Notes: a model not told the origin generated them from the sequence alone. A DNA stretch of 64,000 bases from Mesobacillus maritimus (GCF_023715205.1 NZ_JAMBNR010000007.1:124001-188000); one strand, 5' to 3'. Positions 36,793 through 46,375 are shown, numbered from the stretch's first letter. A program made the numbers and translations.

Positions 36793-37344
36793 ATGAGCTC
36801 GCTTGAAGAAAAGACATTAAGTACAGAAAAGATTTTCACAGGAAAAATTATTAGTCTACAGGTGGATGAAGTAGAGCTGCCAAATGGTAAAACATCAAAA
36901 AGGGAAATCATCAAACATCCCGGTGCGGTGGCAATTATTGCGCTAACAGACGATGGTCGAATCGTAATGGTTGAGCAATATCGAAAGGCGTTAGAACGTG
37001 CAATCGTAGAAATTCCCGCGGGTAAGCTTGAACAAGGGGAGAAGCCAGAGGTTTGTGCGTTGCGGGAACTAGAGGAAGAAACAGGTTATGAGTGTCAGAA
37101 AATTGAACCTTTAATCTCGTTTTATACATCACCGGGTTTTGCGGACGAATTGGTCCATTTATTTATTGCAACCGGACTTAAGAAGAAAGTAGATGCTGCC
37201 GATTTGGATGAAGATGAATTTGTGAATTTAATTGAAGTTTCATTAGAAGAGGCCGTTGACTTCATGAAACAACAAAAAATTTATGATGCCAAAACGGCTT
37301 TTGCTGTCCAATATTTACAGTTGCAGAAAGCGATGGGGAAATAA
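36793..37344 (+). CDS. nudF: ADP-ribose pyrophosphatase, Nudix family
   Basis: A 183-aa hydrolase that cleaves ADP-ribose to AMP and ribose-5-phosphate. The Nudix box runs from GKLEQGEKPEVCALRELEEE to TGY (GX5EX7REUXEEXGU) near residues 77-99. AGGAGTG precedes the ATG. The endoQ gene starts directly after its stop codon, so the two are co-translated. Divergent from mciZ. Confidence 0.93.
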   Translation: MSSLEEKTLSTEKIFTGKIISLQVDEVELPNGKTSKREIIKHPGAVAIIALTDDGRIVMVEQYRKALERAIVEIPAGKLEQGEKPEVCALRELEEETGYECQKIEPLISFYTSPGFADELVHLFIATGLKKKVDAADLDEDEFVNLIEVSLEEAVDFMKQQKIYDAKTAFAVQYLQLQKAMGK

Positions 37345-38508
37345 ATGAAGGAATACTTTGCCGATTTACATATCCATATTGGTAGAACAAAATCAGGCAG
37401 GGCAGTAAAAATTACCGGTTCAAAAACGTTAACTTTGACAAATATTATCGGACATGCGAGAGATATAAAAGGATTAGATATTGTTGGAATAATTGATTGC
37501 CATTCACCAGAAGTGTTAGAAGAACTGGAAGATTTGATGGCTGCTGGTGAAGTAATCGAGCATCCTGACGGTGGCTTATTGTATGGAGGAATGGGGATAT
37601 TTTTAGGAACAGAATTGGAAATCAACAGTGAGGAAACTTCTGGCCCAATTCATGTACTATGCTTTTTCCCAACAATGGAAACAATGCGCCTTTTTTCTGA
37701 GTGGTTATCAAATCACTTAAAGAATATTCATTTAAGTTCTCAACGTGTATATGTGACTGGAAAAGAGTTGCAACATAAAACCAAAGAGTTGAATGGTCTA
37801 TTTATACCGGCGCACGTTTTTACCCCTTTTAAGAGTTTGTATGGAAAAGGGGTACGGCGTTCACTTACAGAAGTATTCGATCCTACCCTTATTGATGGTG
37901 TTGAATTAGGATTAAGTGCAAACACAAAAATGGCAGAACAGCTAGCAGAATTAAGTGCTTATCCGTTTTTAACAAATTCAGATGCCCACTCTTTGAAAAA
38001 AATCGCTAGAGAGTATCAAAAGCTTTATATGAACGAAGTGTCTTTTACTGAGTTCGGTAAGGTACTGAGAGGCGAAGAGGGAAGGGGTGTAGCGGCCAAT
38101 TATGGGCTAGATCCGTTGCTAGGGAAGTACCATCGTACGGTATGTGCAAACTGTCTACTCCCAATTTCAGAAGGGAATCCATGTTCAGTATGTGGAAAAA
38201 GTAAAATTGTAAAAGGGGTTGCTGACCGGATTGCGGAGTTAAAATCAGAGGAGGAGAACCTCCCATATCGCCCACCGTATATTCATCAAATTCCACTTGA
38301 TTTTATTCCTGGACTAGGGCCGAAATTACTAGAAAAGTTAATGAACCATTTTGGTACAGAAATGGCGGTTTTACATGAGGTTCCCGAATCAGCATTGAAG
38401 GAAGTTGTTCCAAGTAAGGTTGCAGAGTTGATTGTTCAAGCTCGGAGTGGAGACCTTAAGGTACATGCTGGAGGCGGAGGAAAATACGGAAAAATTATTG
38501 AAACCTAA
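37345..38508 (+). CDS. endonuclease Q-family PHP nuclease
   Basis: A 387-aa protein. The PHP metal-dependent domain shows DLHIHIGRTKSG, DCHSPEV, GTELEIN, IPAHVFTPF and TNSDAHS across residues 7-215. A zinc ribbon CANCLLPISEGNPCSVCGKS follows near residues 267-286, and then a helix-hairpin-helix-like C-terminus (IPGLGPKLLEKL). Characterised EndoQ enzymes cut DNA 5' to deaminated bases or abasic sites. Pairing with the sanitising enzyme NudF suggests nucleotide/DNA damage repair, by inference. Confidence 0.85.
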   Translation: MKEYFADLHIHIGRTKSGRAVKITGSKTLTLTNIIGHARDIKGLDIVGIIDCHSPEVLEELEDLMAAGEVIEHPDGGLLYGGMGIFLGTELEINSEETSGPIHVLCFFPTMETMRLFSEWLSNHLKNIHLSSQRVYVTGKELQHKTKELNGLFIPAHVFTPFKSLYGKGVRRSLTEVFDPTLIDGVELGLSANTKMAEQLAELSAYPFLTNSDAHSLKKIAREYQKLYMNEVSFTEFGKVLRGEEGRGVAANYGLDPLLGKYHRTVCANCLLPISEGNPCSVCGKSKIVKGVADRIAELKSEEENLPYRPPYIHQIPLDFIPGLGPKLLEKLMNHFGTEMAVLHEVPESALKEVVPSKVAELIVQARSGDLKVHAGGGGKYGKIIET

Positions 38509-38564
38509 TATAACAATTTCGAATCACTAGTTTTTTTCTAGTAAAATGAATCTGCAAAATGCTA

Positions 38565-38593
38565 GTCATAGAACGAAATCTCCTGCATAAAAT
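38565..38593 (+). promoter_or_regulatory. sigma-E promoter of spoIIM
   Basis: GTCATAGA (38565-38572), a 13-bp spacer and CATAAAAT (38586-38593) closely fit the sigma-E consensus. The element lies 31 bp before the spoIIM start, in keeping with mother-cell expression. Confidence 0.7.
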
Positions 38594-38623
38594 TTAATAT
38601 CCAATGGTGCAGGAGGAAAGTCT

Positions 38624-39265
38624 ATGAAGAAAAGAAAATACCATAACGTCGCAGCTAATCATTTCCGTGAGTATTCCTCTATTTATTTGTTTGTGATTGT
38701 ACTATTTCTGATGGGAGTTATTTTTGGAGCCGTAATTGTTAATAGTCTCAGCTTTACACAAAAGGAGGATTTATTTTACTATCTTTCGCAATTTTTTGGA
38801 CAAGCTGCTGATGGAGAATTCAATGCTCCGAAGGATTTATTTATCCAAAGCTTCTTTCATAATAGTAAATTTATCGGTTTAATTTGGATTTTAGGAATAT
38901 CAATTATTGGTCTTCCAATCATCTTAATTATGTTGTTTATTAAGGGTGTGACTGTCGGCTTTACAGTCGGATTTCTGGTCAATCAAATGGGGTGGAATGG
39001 CTTTTTACTTTCATTTGTTTCAATTCTGCCACAAAATTTGATTATCATCCCTGTTTTCATCATAATGGCAGCATTAAGTGTCATGTTTTCATTAAGAATG
39101 ATTCGGAATCAATTTATGAAAAAAATTAGTCAACCAGTATTTCCACTATTTTTTAGGTATCTTTTTTGTTTCTTAGGGGCGTTAGTCGTGATTGCAGGAG
39201 CTGCAGGTGTCGAATCATTAATTTCACCTGCTTTGCTCAAAGCAGTTATTCTATCTAACAGTTAG
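38624..39265 (+). CDS. spoIIM: stage II sporulation protein M
   Basis: A 213-aa polytopic membrane protein with about five hydrophobic segments (near residues 17-40, 78-105, 110-130, 135-165, 175-200). It belongs to the SpoIID-SpoIIM-SpoIIP engulfment complex that remodels septal peptidoglycan in the mother cell. AGGAGGAAAG lies before the ATG. Located before fur as in B. subtilis. Confidence 0.93.
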   Translation: MKKRKYHNVAANHFREYSSIYLFVIVLFLMGVIFGAVIVNSLSFTQKEDLFYYLSQFFGQAADGEFNAPKDLFIQSFFHNSKFIGLIWILGISIIGLPIILIMLFIKGVTVGFTVGFLVNQMGWNGFLLSFVSILPQNLIIIPVFIIMAALSVMFSLRMIRNQFMKKISQPVFPLFFRYLFCFLGALVVIAGAAGVESLISPALLKAVILSNS

Positions 39266-39272
39266 AATGACT

Positions 39273-39303
39273 ATAAGAAAAGAATAGTTATCTTTTCTTA
39301 TTT
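39273..39303 (+). terminator. weak AT-rich terminator after spoIIM
   Basis: ATAAGAAAAG / CTTTTCTTAT perfect 10-bp stem with a 9-nt loop and a short TTT. Confidence 0.5.
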
Positions 39304-39345
39304 GTAATAATTTTATTATGAATCTCCTTTTCATTCTGCTATAAT
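39302..39345 (+). promoter_or_regulatory. fur promoter with a PerR-box-like sequence
   Basis: TATAAT at 39340-39345 with a weak -35 (TTATGA, 18-bp spacer). TTGTAATAATTTTAT at 39302-39316 matches the PerR box (TTATAATNATTATAA) at 11 of 14 defined positions and abuts the -35. PerR represses fur in B. subtilis, which makes this plausible. Confidence 0.5.
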
Positions 39346-39382
39346 ATAGGTGACAGTGGGCGGGGGAGTGAAGACTATCTGT

Positions 39383-39871
39383 ATGGAAACTAGAATTGAA
39401 AGAATAAAGAAACAGCTGCATTCGTCCAGTTATAAATTAACACCACAACGTGAAGCAACTGTTCGTGTCTTATTAGAAAACGAGGAAGACCATTTAAGTG
39501 CAGAAGATGTTTATCTTCTTGTGAAAGAAAAATCTCCTGAGATTGGTCTTGCGACAGTGTACCGGACGCTTGAACTTTTAACAGAACTGAAAATAGTCGA
39601 TAAAATTAATTTTGGGGACGGTGTTTCCCGTTACGATCTCCGCCAAGAAGGTGCAGCCCATTTTCACCATCATCTAGTCTGTATTGAATGTGGTGCAGTA
39701 GATGAAATCCAAGAAGATTTGTTAGATGATGTGGAGGAAATTGTTGAACGGGATTGGAAGTTTAAAATAAAAGACCACCGTTTAACCTTTCATGGTATTT
39801 GTTATCGGTGTCAGGAAAAAGACGAAGAGTCTGAATCATTAAATGAAAATGAAAAAGCAGAACAGGCATAA
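39383..39871 (+). CDS. fur: ferric uptake regulator Fur
   Basis: A 162-aa Fur-family repressor. The DNA-binding winged helix includes YKLTPQREAT and PEIGLATVYRTLELL. The metal sites are AHFHHHLVCIECG (near residues 94-106) and a second CxxC (CYRCQ, near residue 141). Near identity to B. subtilis Fur as I recall it separates it from PerR and Zur. The acidic tail is longer than usual. Start ATG 39383 gives the METRIERIKKQL N-terminus; upstream GTG codons (39368, 39350) are alternatives because the Shine-Dalgarno spacing is long. Confidence 0.92.
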   Translation: METRIERIKKQLHSSSYKLTPQREATVRVLLENEEDHLSAEDVYLLVKEKSPEIGLATVYRTLELLTELKIVDKINFGDGVSRYDLRQEGAAHFHHHLVCIECGAVDEIQEDLLDDVEEIVERDWKFKIKDHRLTFHGICYRCQEKDEESESLNENEKAEQA

Positions 39872-39872
39872 G

Positions 39873-39908
39873 AAAAACTCTTTCTCATCATGAGAAAGAG
39901 TTTTTTTT
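39873..39908 (+). terminator. intrinsic terminator after fur
   Basis: AAAAACTCTTTCTCA / TGAGAAAGAGTTTTT 15-bp stem, loop TCA, then a T-run of eight or nine. Confidence 0.92.
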
Positions 39909-40090
39909 ACTCTTTTATCAAGTTTTGTCGCTTATGAACAAAAATCCAACTGCTTGAGCTAGGTTAAACTGAAAAATTGCTTCATTTATGAAAAAAGAGC
40001 GTATAAACTTATTTTCAACGTAAAAAATGGCTTTATCTACCTAAATCGGTTTTGGATTTTTACGAAAACAGGTTTTACAAAAGACCTACT
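39909..40090 (+). repeat. MITE-like interspersed repeat, diverged full-length copy
   Basis: About 180 bp between fur and yqzK. It aligns with the copies at 13335 and 49195 through CTTTTATCAAGTTTTGTCGCTT, ATGAAAAAAGAGC, AAAAAATGGCTTT, CGGTTTTGGATTTTTACGAA and the end GACCTACTTTTA. The terminal hexamers are degenerate. A 68-codon open frame at 40095-40301 after it has no credible features. The 3' flank to 40203 shows nothing else. Confidence 0.65.
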
Positions 40091-40203
40091 TTTAATGATT
40101 AAAGGGCAAACCCCCTTTGTATCAACAGGATTTAACACTTTCATGTATATTCTTTGTTCCCCTTGGCATATCTTGTACTATAAAGCTATTCGGGGGCATT
40201 TAA

Positions 40204-40428
40204 ATGAAATATATAACGATGTTTTTACACTCATTAAAGATTTTCGTCTTTTTTACAGGATGCACGATTCTGTTTTATTATGGTATTATGTGGGTAAATG
40301 AAGAGTATCAGAATTATCATCGGTACGACGAGCCAGAGGGCGCTGCGATTAAGGTTTCAGGAGGGGATTCCGCTGAGAAAGGCAGAATGTTGGACCGGCT
40401 GATTTTGTTTTATTTGAATGGGGAGTAA
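40204..40428 (+). CDS. yqzK: YqzK family membrane protein (DUF4227)
   Basis: A 74-aa protein with one transmembrane segment (about residues 8-30, [19 protein letters not shown]), followed by a [15 protein letters not shown] motif and a soluble tail. It matches the DUF4227/YqzK family found between fur and xerD. Function unknown. GGGGG precedes the ATG. It lies 5 nt before xerD, so probably one transcript. Confidence 0.85.
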   Translation: MKYITMFLHSLKIFVFFTGCTILFYYGIMWVNEEYQNYHRYDEPEGAAIKVSGGDSAEKGRMLDRLILFYLNGE

Positions 40429-40433
40429 TCAGA

Positions 40434-41327
40434 ATGAATGAGCATCTTAAAGATTTCATCCACTTTTTAGTGGTAGAAAAAGGGCTGTCAAAGAATACGG
40501 TAGTATCATACGAACGTGATTTAAAGAGCTATATCGCTTATTTAAAGACAACTGAAAGTGTCAGCGATTTCGAACTAGCTCAACGAACTCACATCATTCG
40601 TTTCCTTGCACATCTAAAAGATGACGGAAAATCATCGAAAACGATTGCTAGGCATATCGCTTCAATCAGAGCGTTTCACCAATTCCTGTTAAGGGAAAGA
40701 GTAGTTGGACATGATCCAACCGTCCATATTGAAAGTCCACAACATGAACGTACGTTACCGAAAGTTTTAAGCCTCCAAGAAGTGGAAGTCTTGCTTGATG
40801 CTCCAAAACTTGTAGACCACTATGGATACAGAGACAAAGCTATGCTTGAGCTTTTATACGCAACAGGGATAAGAGTTAGTGAACTAATTGGTTTAAATAT
40901 GGCAGATGTTCATTTAACAATGGGGTTTGTTCGTTGCATAGGGAAAGGGAATAAGGAAAGAATTATTCCAATTGGAAAAACTGCTTCAACTGCTCTAGAG
41001 GAATACTTACAACAGGGAAGACCCAAATTTGTATCCAAGAACCATAAAGATGATGCATTATTTTTAAATTTTCATGGGAAAAGGTTAACAAGACAAGGTT
41101 TTTGGAAAATCCTGAAGCGATTAGCAAACGAAGCGAATATTAAGAAAGAGCTTACCCCTCACACGTTAAGACACTCATTTGCAACGCATTTACTTGAAAA
41201 CGGGGCAGATTTACGAGCCGTACAGGAAATGTTAGGACATGCTGATATTTCAACTACGCAAATCTACACCCATGTAACCAAAACAAGATTGAAGGATGTA
41301 TATAGCAAATTCCATCCGAGAGCTTAA
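40434..41327 (+). CDS. xerD: site-specific tyrosine recombinase XerD
   Basis: A 297-aa recombinase. An N-terminal SAM-like core-binding domain ([19 protein letters not shown]) precedes a C-terminal catalytic domain with Arg in [29 protein letters not shown] (His, Arg) and TTQIYTHV (nucleophile Tyr). With CodV/XerC it resolves chromosome dimers at dif. GGGGAG precedes the ATG. Placement after fur-yqzK is diagnostic for XerD (RipX). Confidence 0.95.
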   Translation: MNEHLKDFIHFLVVEKGLSKNTVVSYERDLKSYIAYLKTTESVSDFELAQRTHIIRFLAHLKDDGKSSKTIARHIASIRAFHQFLLRERVVGHDPTVHIESPQHERTLPKVLSLQEVEVLLDAPKLVDHYGYRDKAMLELLYATGIRVSELIGLNMADVHLTMGFVRCIGKGNKERIIPIGKTASTALEEYLQQGRPKFVSKNHKDDALFLNFHGKRLTRQGFWKILKRLANEANIKKELTPHTLRHSFATHLLENGADLRAVQEMLGHADISTTQIYTHVTKTRLKDVYSKFHPRA

Positions 41328-41364
41328 GTTTTTTACAGTTTCATAGAAGGTTCATGAAGAGTTC

Positions 41365-41398
41365 AAAAAGTTGCCTAAATTAGAGGCAGCTTTTTCTT
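41365..41398 (+). terminator. terminator after xerD
   Basis: AAAAAGTTGCCT / AGGCAGCTTTTT stem with one G-U pair, loop AAATTAG, then CTTGTTTTTT. Confidence 0.8.
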
Positions 41399-41447
41399 GT
41401 TTTTTCGATAGAAGATTAGTAAGATTAGGTTGTCAGACTTCTGACGT

Positions 41448-41485
41448 TTAAGAGAATCTTAAGGATATTTAAGAGGATTTTAAGG
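41448..41485 (+). promoter_or_regulatory. four direct TTAAGR repeats ahead of deoB
   Basis: TTAAGA (41448), TTAAGG (41459), TTAAGA (41469) and TTAAGG (41480) are spaced 11, 10 and 11 bp, so all lie on one DNA face. They form two 17-bp near-palindromic units 21 bp apart. The layout is that of OmpR-family response-regulator boxes such as PhoP (TTAACA-N5 repeats), though the hexamer differs. It lies 145 bp upstream of deoB in a gene-free 300-bp region that otherwise holds only the xerD terminator. Confidence 0.45.
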
Positions 41486-41629
41486 TTAGTAATGGATAAA
41501 TAGGGCAAAATAATTCGGAAATCTGACTGTTATTCTTTGTAGATAAAGATCAGTGAGTTAAGACTTTTTGGTATTCCAATTACGGAACTAAAATGGAATC
41601 GCATTCATCTTAATTAAGGAGGAGATAAA

Positions 41630-42811
41630 ATGTCTTATACATATAAAAGGGTCTTTTTAGTTGTAATGGACTCTGTAGGAATTGGCGAAGCACCAGATGC
41701 TGAACAATTTGGCGATAAGGGTGCGGATACATTTGGGCATATTGCTGAGAAAATGAACGGGCTTAAAATGCCAAATATGGCAAAGCTCGGTTTGAGTAAT
41801 ATTCGAGAAATAAAAGGCGTAGAAAAAGCGGAAAAGCCACTAGCATATTATACAAAAATGCAAGAAGCGTCAGTCGGTAAAGATACGATGACTGGGCATT
41901 GGGAAATCATGGGGCTCAACATAAAAACTCCATTTCAGGTTTTTCCTGATGGTTTCCCGGATGAACTAATCTCTGAGTTAGAGTCAAAAACAGGGCGAAA
42001 AGTGATCGGAAATAAGCCTGCAAGTGGGACTGCAATTTTAGATGAATTAGGCGAAGAGCATATGAAAACAGGCGCGCTGATTGTCTATACATCGGCCGAT
42101 TCTGTTTTACAAATTGCGGCTCATGAAGAGATTGTACCAATTGATGAACTTTATAAGATTTGTAAGATTGCACGTGAATTGACTCTTGATGAGAAATACA
42201 TGGTTGGGCGCGTAATTGCCCGTCCATTTGTTGGGACGCCAGGGGACTTCAAACGCACAGCGAACCGCCATGATTATGCTCTTAAGCCTTTTGGGCGTAC
42301 AGTCATGAATGAACTTCAAGACGGTGGCCTAGATGTGATTGCAATCGGGAAAATTTCTGATATTTACGATGGCGAGGGTGTGACTAAGTCACTTCGTACT
42401 GTATCCAATATGGATGGAATGGATAAATTGCTTGAAACCTTAGAAATGGATTTTACAGGATTAAGCTTTTTGAATTTAGTTGATTTTGATGCACTCTACG
42501 GCCATCGAAGAGATCCAATCGGTTATGGGAAAGCGCTTGAAGAGTATGATGCAAGACTTACGGAGGTTTTTGAAAAGCTTAAAGAAGATGATCTCCTCAT
42601 CATTACTGCTGACCATGGAAATGACCCAGTCCATCATGGAACAGATCATACTCGTGAATATGTACCATTACTTGTTTATTCAAAAGGAATGGAAGCTGGG
42701 AAAGAATTACCACTACGTGATACATTTGCGGATATCGGCGCTTCAGTTGCCGAGAACTTTAAAGTGAAAATGCCGGAATATGGGAAGAGTTTCCTGAACG
42801 AATTGAAGTAG
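41630..42811 (+). CDS. deoB: phosphopentomutase
   Basis: A 393-aa alkaline-phosphatase-superfamily enzyme (Drm in Bacillus) that interconverts (deoxy)ribose-1- and -5-phosphate. Metal and phospho-Thr motifs are [22 protein letters not shown] (near residue 85) and the C-terminal [28 protein letters not shown] precedes the ATG. First gene of deoB-pupG-pdp. Confidence 0.95.
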   Translation: MSYTYKRVFLVVMDSVGIGEAPDAEQFGDKGADTFGHIAEKMNGLKMPNMAKLGLSNIREIKGVEKAEKPLAYYTKMQEASVGKDTMTGHWEIMGLNIKTPFQVFPDGFPDELISELESKTGRKVIGNKPASGTAILDELGEEHMKTGALIVYTSADSVLQIAAHEEIVPIDELYKICKIARELTLDEKYMVGRVIARPFVGTPGDFKRTANRHDYALKPFGRTVMNELQDGGLDVIAIGKISDIYDGEGVTKSLRTVSNMDGMDKLLETLEMDFTGLSFLNLVDFDALYGHRRDPIGYGKALEEYDARLTEVFEKLKEDDLLIITADHGNDPVHHGTDHTREYVPLLVYSKGMEAGKELPLRDTFADIGASVAENFKVKMPEYGKSFLNELK

Positions 42812-42823
42812 AGGTGGATATGA

Positions 42824-43645
42824 ATGATAACGAAAATTAAAAACGCAGCAGAATTTTTGAAACAAAAATTTACCGATCAACCACAAATAGGGCTAATTTT
42901 AGGCTCAGGGCTCGGAATTTTAGCGGATGAAATTGAAAATCCTGTAAAGATTCCTTATAGCGAAATTCCTGATTTTCCTGTCTCAACCGTAGAAGGGCAT
43001 GCAGGTCAACTGGTGTTAGGAAAACTTAGTGGATTCACCGTTGCAGCAATGCAGGGACGCTTTCATTTTTATGAAGGATACAGCATGGATAAAGTTACTT
43101 TCCCAGTAAGGGTTATGAAGGAGTTGGGAATTGAAACATTAATAGTGACAAATGCTGCAGGAGGAGTAAATGAAAGCTTCTCACCAGGGGACTTAATGTT
43201 AATTTCCGACCATATTAATAATATGGGGACAAATCCTTTAATTGGACCTAATGATGCTGAGTTGGGACCTCGTTTCCCTGATTTAAGTGAAGCTTATTCA
43301 AGAAATTTACGTGCTTTGGCTAAAAGAACAGCCGAAACTTTGGATATTAAGGTACAAGAAGGAGTTTATGTGGGGAACTCTGGGCCAGTATATGAAACCC
43401 CTGCGGAAGTTCGCATGCTAAGAACCCTTGGGGGAGATGCAGTGGGCATGTCTACAGTGCCTGAGGTAATTGTTGCAAGACATTCAGGTATGCAAGTACT
43501 AGGGATTTCTTGTATCTCAAATATGGCTGCTGGAATTCTTGATCAGCCATTATCCCATGATGAGGTTATTGAAACAACAGAAAAGGTAAAAGCGACTTTC
43601 TTGCTTTATGTAAAAGAACTTGTCAAAGAAATCGGAAAAGCCTAA
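42824..43645 (+). CDS. pupG: purine nucleoside phosphorylase I
   Basis: A 273-aa trimeric-type PNP. It has [10 protein letters not shown] near residue 26, the phosphate loop [23 protein letters not shown] near 110 and [13 protein letters not shown] near 208. It cleaves (deoxy)guanosine and inosine to base and ribose-1-phosphate, which DeoB uses. Starts 12 nt after deoB. Confidence 0.94.
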   Translation: MITKIKNAAEFLKQKFTDQPQIGLILGSGLGILADEIENPVKIPYSEIPDFPVSTVEGHAGQLVLGKLSGFTVAAMQGRFHFYEGYSMDKVTFPVRVMKELGIETLIVTNAAGGVNESFSPGDLMLISDHINNMGTNPLIGPNDAELGPRFPDLSEAYSRNLRALAKRTAETLDIKVQEGVYVGNSGPVYETPAEVRMLRTLGGDAVGMSTVPEVIVARHSGMQVLGISCISNMAAGILDQPLSHDEVIETTEKVKATFLLYVKELVKEIGKA

Positions 43646-43674
43646 TCAAAAATAATCGGTAAGTGGTGATCGAA

Positions 43675-44979
43675 ATGAGAATGGTTGATTTAATAGAAAA
43701 AAAACGCGATGGTCTAGAACTAACATCTGAAGAAATTGAGTTCATTATAAAAGGATATACGGACGGAACAATCCCTGATTATCAATTGAGTGCCTTGACA
43801 ATGGCGATTTATTTTAAAGGTATGACTGAAAGCGAACGTGCAGATTTAACGATGGCAATGGTAGGTTCAGGAGACCAGATTGATCTTTCAAAAATTGAAG
43901 GGATTAAGGTTGATAAGCACTCAACTGGTGGAGTGGGTGATACAACTACCTTAGTTCTTGGCCCCCTAGTAGCAGCAGTAGGCGTCCCAGTGGCAAAAAT
44001 GTCTGGGAGAGGTTTAGGGCATACAGGTGGAACAATCGATAAGCTCGAGGCTGTTGAAGGTTTCCATGTTGAAATAGATAACGAGGAGTTTATCTCTCTT
44101 GTAAATAAAAATAAAATTGCGGTTATTGGTCAAAGTGGCAATCTAACACCAGCCGATAAAAAGTTATATGCGCTACGTGATGTGACAGCAACAGTGGATA
44201 GTATACCGTTGATTGCAAGTTCAATTATGAGTAAAAAAATTGCCGCTGGTGCAGATGCTATTGTTCTCGACGTAAAAACGGGTGCAGGTGCGTTTATGAA
44301 AACCCTAGAAGATTCTCGTGAACTTGCGAAAGCGATGGTACAAATCGGGAATAATGTTGGCCGAAACACAATGGCAGTGATTTCTGATATGAGTCAACCA
44401 TTAGGATATGCCATTGGAAACGCTCTTGAGGTTAAAGAGGCAATTGAAACGCTCAAAGGTGAAGGGCCGGAAGATTTAACGGAACTTTGCTTAACGTTAG
44501 GGAGCCATATGGTTTATTTAGCCAAGAAAGCAGGTTCATTGGTTGAAGCACGTGGAATGCTTGAAAAGGCTATCGAGGATGGCTCGGCACTTGAATCGTT
44601 TAAAGTCTTTTTAAGCTCGCAGGGTGGCGATGCATCAGTAGTGGATGATGTAACAAAATTACCACAAGCTAAGTTTAAAATTGAACTTGAAGCGAAAGAG
44701 GAAGGCTATATATCTGAGATTGTTGCTGATGAAATTGGAACGGCAGCCATGTTATTAGGAGCTGGGAGAGCGACCAAGGAATCAGAAATCGATTTAGCGG
44801 TTGGTCTAGTGCTTCATAAAAAAATTGGCGACCAGGTAGCGAAAGGTGAATCTTTGCTTACCATCTATAGTAATTTTGAAGACGTTAATGAAGTCAAAGA
44901 AATTTTATATAACAATATTCTTCTTACTAAGGATGAGGTTAAGGCTCCAACACTTATCCATGAGGAGATAACAGTATAA
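43675..44979 (+). CDS. pdp: pyrimidine-nucleoside phosphorylase
   Basis: A 434-aa enzyme for uridine, thymidine and deoxyuridine. Signatures are [17 protein letters not shown] near residue 81 and [16 protein letters not shown] near 110. Start ATG 43675 ([10 protein letters not shown]) matches the family N-terminus and has GGTGAT upstream; GTG codons at 43663 are alternatives. In B. subtilis pdp sits with dra-nupC; here it follows pupG and precedes dacF. Confidence 0.95.
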   Translation: MRMVDLIEKKRDGLELTSEEIEFIIKGYTDGTIPDYQLSALTMAIYFKGMTESERADLTMAMVGSGDQIDLSKIEGIKVDKHSTGGVGDTTTLVLGPLVAAVGVPVAKMSGRGLGHTGGTIDKLEAVEGFHVEIDNEEFISLVNKNKIAVIGQSGNLTPADKKLYALRDVTATVDSIPLIASSIMSKKIAAGADAIVLDVKTGAGAFMKTLEDSRELAKAMVQIGNNVGRNTMAVISDMSQPLGYAIGNALEVKEAIETLKGEGPEDLTELCLTLGSHMVYLAKKAGSLVEARGMLEKAIEDGSALESFKVFLSSQGGDASVVDDVTKLPQAKFKIELEAKEEGYISEIVADEIGTAAMLLGAGRATKESEIDLAVGLVLHKKIGDQVAKGESLLTIYSNFEDVNEVKEILYNNILLTKDEVKAPTLIHEEITV

Positions 44980-44988
44980 GAAAGACAG

Positions 44989-45021
44989 AAAGAAGCGGAA
45001 ATTGATCCGCTTCTTTTTTTA
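44989..45021 (+). terminator. intrinsic terminator after pdp
   Basis: AGAAGCGGA / TCCGCTTCT stem, loop AATTGA, then six T. Confidence 0.9.
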
Positions 45022-45032
45022 TTTATTTGGCT

Positions 45033-45061
45033 GTATAAAAAAGGATTTACTGGAAAAAATA
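45033..45061 (+). promoter_or_regulatory. sigma-F promoter of dacF
   Basis: GTATA (45033-45037), a 14-bp spacer and GGAAAAAATA (45052-45061) fit the sigma-F consensus (GYATA / GGNNANANTR). It lies 30 bp before the dacF start, immediately after the pdp terminator. Confidence 0.65.
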
Positions 45062-45090
45062 GTGCTTATAAAGATAGGAGGTTTATGGCC

Positions 45091-46266
45091 ATGAGACGTA
45101 AAGGTATTTTCAGTCTAATGATCGTTTCCGTTATGATTACATCTTTGTTCGCTCCAACAGCATTTGCAAATGAAAACGGCGGTGGGGTTCAACTTGCAGA
45201 TGATTCACTATCGGCAGTGCTAATCGAACGGGACACAGGCAAAGTTCTCTATGACAAAAACAGCAAAGAACAATTACCACCAGCAAGTATGACTAAAATT
45301 ATGACAATGCTTTTAATCATGGAGGCCTTAGATGAAGGTAGACTAAAGTGGGATGAAAAAATCCGTACTAGCGAGTATGCTGCATCTATGGGTGGGTCGC
45401 AAATCTTCTTGGAGCCAGGGGAAGAGATGACGGTCGAAGAGATGTTAAGAGGAATTGCGATTGGCTCGGCAAATGATGCTTCGGTGGCAATGGCTGAAAG
45501 GTTAGCTGGTTCTGAAGAAGAGTTTGTCAAATTAATGAATGAAAAAGTAAAAGAACTTGGACTTAAGGATACGGCTTTTAAAAACTCAACCGGACTACCG
45601 ACAGACAACCATTATAGTACAGCACATGATATGGCCGTAATGGCAAAGGAACTTTTAAAATATGAGACAATTACAAAGTTTACAGGGAAGTACGAAGATT
45701 ATCTTCGGGAAGGCTCTGATAAAAAGTTTTGGCTGGTAAACACGAATCGATTGGTTCGGTTTTATCCTGGTGTTGACGGATTAAAAACAGGGTTTACGAG
45801 TGAGGCTAAATATTGCTTAACAGCTACTGCAGAAAAAGAGGGCATGAGGGTCATAGCTGTTGTTTTTGGTGCGCCTACGTCTAAATCGAGAAATGCACAG
45901 GTAACAAAAATGCTTGATTATGCATTTAGTCAATATGAATCACATCCGATGTATGAAAAAGGTCGTGTCCTTGGAAAAGCTGGTATTAGTAAGGGAAGCG
46001 AAAAGAATGTGGAAGCGGTAACTTCTGAGCGGATTTCTTTGCTAACAAAAAAAGGTGAGGATATTAAAAAAATCGAGGAAAAAATCTCTATTAAGAAAGA
46101 TTTAAAAGCACCGATTGAAAAAGGCGACCAGGTTGGAACCTTAAAGCTAATCCAAGATGGAAAGACATTAGTTGAAACAAAGTTAGTAGCTAGTGAAGCA
46201 GTTAAAAAGGCAAGTTGGTGGCAGCTTTATAAGCGCTCATTTGGCATGTTTACTAGAACAGAGTAG
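45091..46266 (+). CDS. dacF: D-alanyl-D-alanine carboxypeptidase DacF
   Basis: A 391-aa penicillin-binding protein (S11 peptidase). A signal peptide (about residues 1-22, ending APTAFA) is followed by catalytic SMTK in PPASMTKIMT, SAN in IGSANDASVAM and KTG in GLKTGFTSEA. A C-terminal beta domain and amphipathic tail (KASWWQLYKRSFGMF) anchor it. It trims spore cortex stem peptides in the forespore. ATG 45091 has AGGAGG at 9 nt; ATG 45085 would be only 3 nt away. Located upstream of spoIIA as in B. subtilis. Confidence 0.93.
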   Translation: MRRKGIFSLMIVSVMITSLFAPTAFANENGGGVQLADDSLSAVLIERDTGKVLYDKNSKEQLPPASMTKIMTMLLIMEALDEGRLKWDEKIRTSEYAASMGGSQIFLEPGEEMTVEEMLRGIAIGSANDASVAMAERLAGSEEEFVKLMNEKVKELGLKDTAFKNSTGLPTDNHYSTAHDMAVMAKELLKYETITKFTGKYEDYLREGSDKKFWLVNTNRLVRFYPGVDGLKTGFTSEAKYCLTATAEKEGMRVIAVVFGAPTSKSRNAQVTKMLDYAFSQYESHPMYEKGRVLGKAGISKGSEKNVEAVTSERISLLTKKGEDIKKIEEKISIKKDLKAPIEKGDQVGTLKLIQDGKTLVETKLVASEAVKKASWWQLYKRSFGMFTRTE

Positions 46267-46286
46267 TTGCTTTAAAAGGAAGTAGT

Positions 46287-46293
46287 TGTCGAA
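46287..46293 (+). promoter_or_regulatory. Spo0A box upstream of spoIIAA
   Basis: TGTCGAA is an exact match to the 0A-box core, 60 bp upstream of the sigma-H -35. Spo0A-phosphate activates spoIIA together with sigma-H in B. subtilis. Confidence 0.6.
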
Positions 46294-46346
46294 TGTACAC
46301 ACCTTAAAACTAGTTTTAGCGAATGGCCACTAGTTTTGTCCATAAA

Positions 46347-46375
46347 GAAGGATTTGCTATGTATATGGCGAATTT
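46347..46375 (+). promoter_or_regulatory. sigma-H promoter of the spoIIA operon
   Basis: GAAGGATTT (46347-46355), an 11-bp spacer and GGCGAATTT (46367-46375) match the sigma-H consensus RNAGGAWWW / RNNGAATWW at every fixed position. Confidence 0.75.

Noticed and set aside
40095-40301. 68-aa ORF between fur and yqzK
   Set aside because: Starts at the edge of a repeat, overlaps yqzK in another frame and has no ribosome site.
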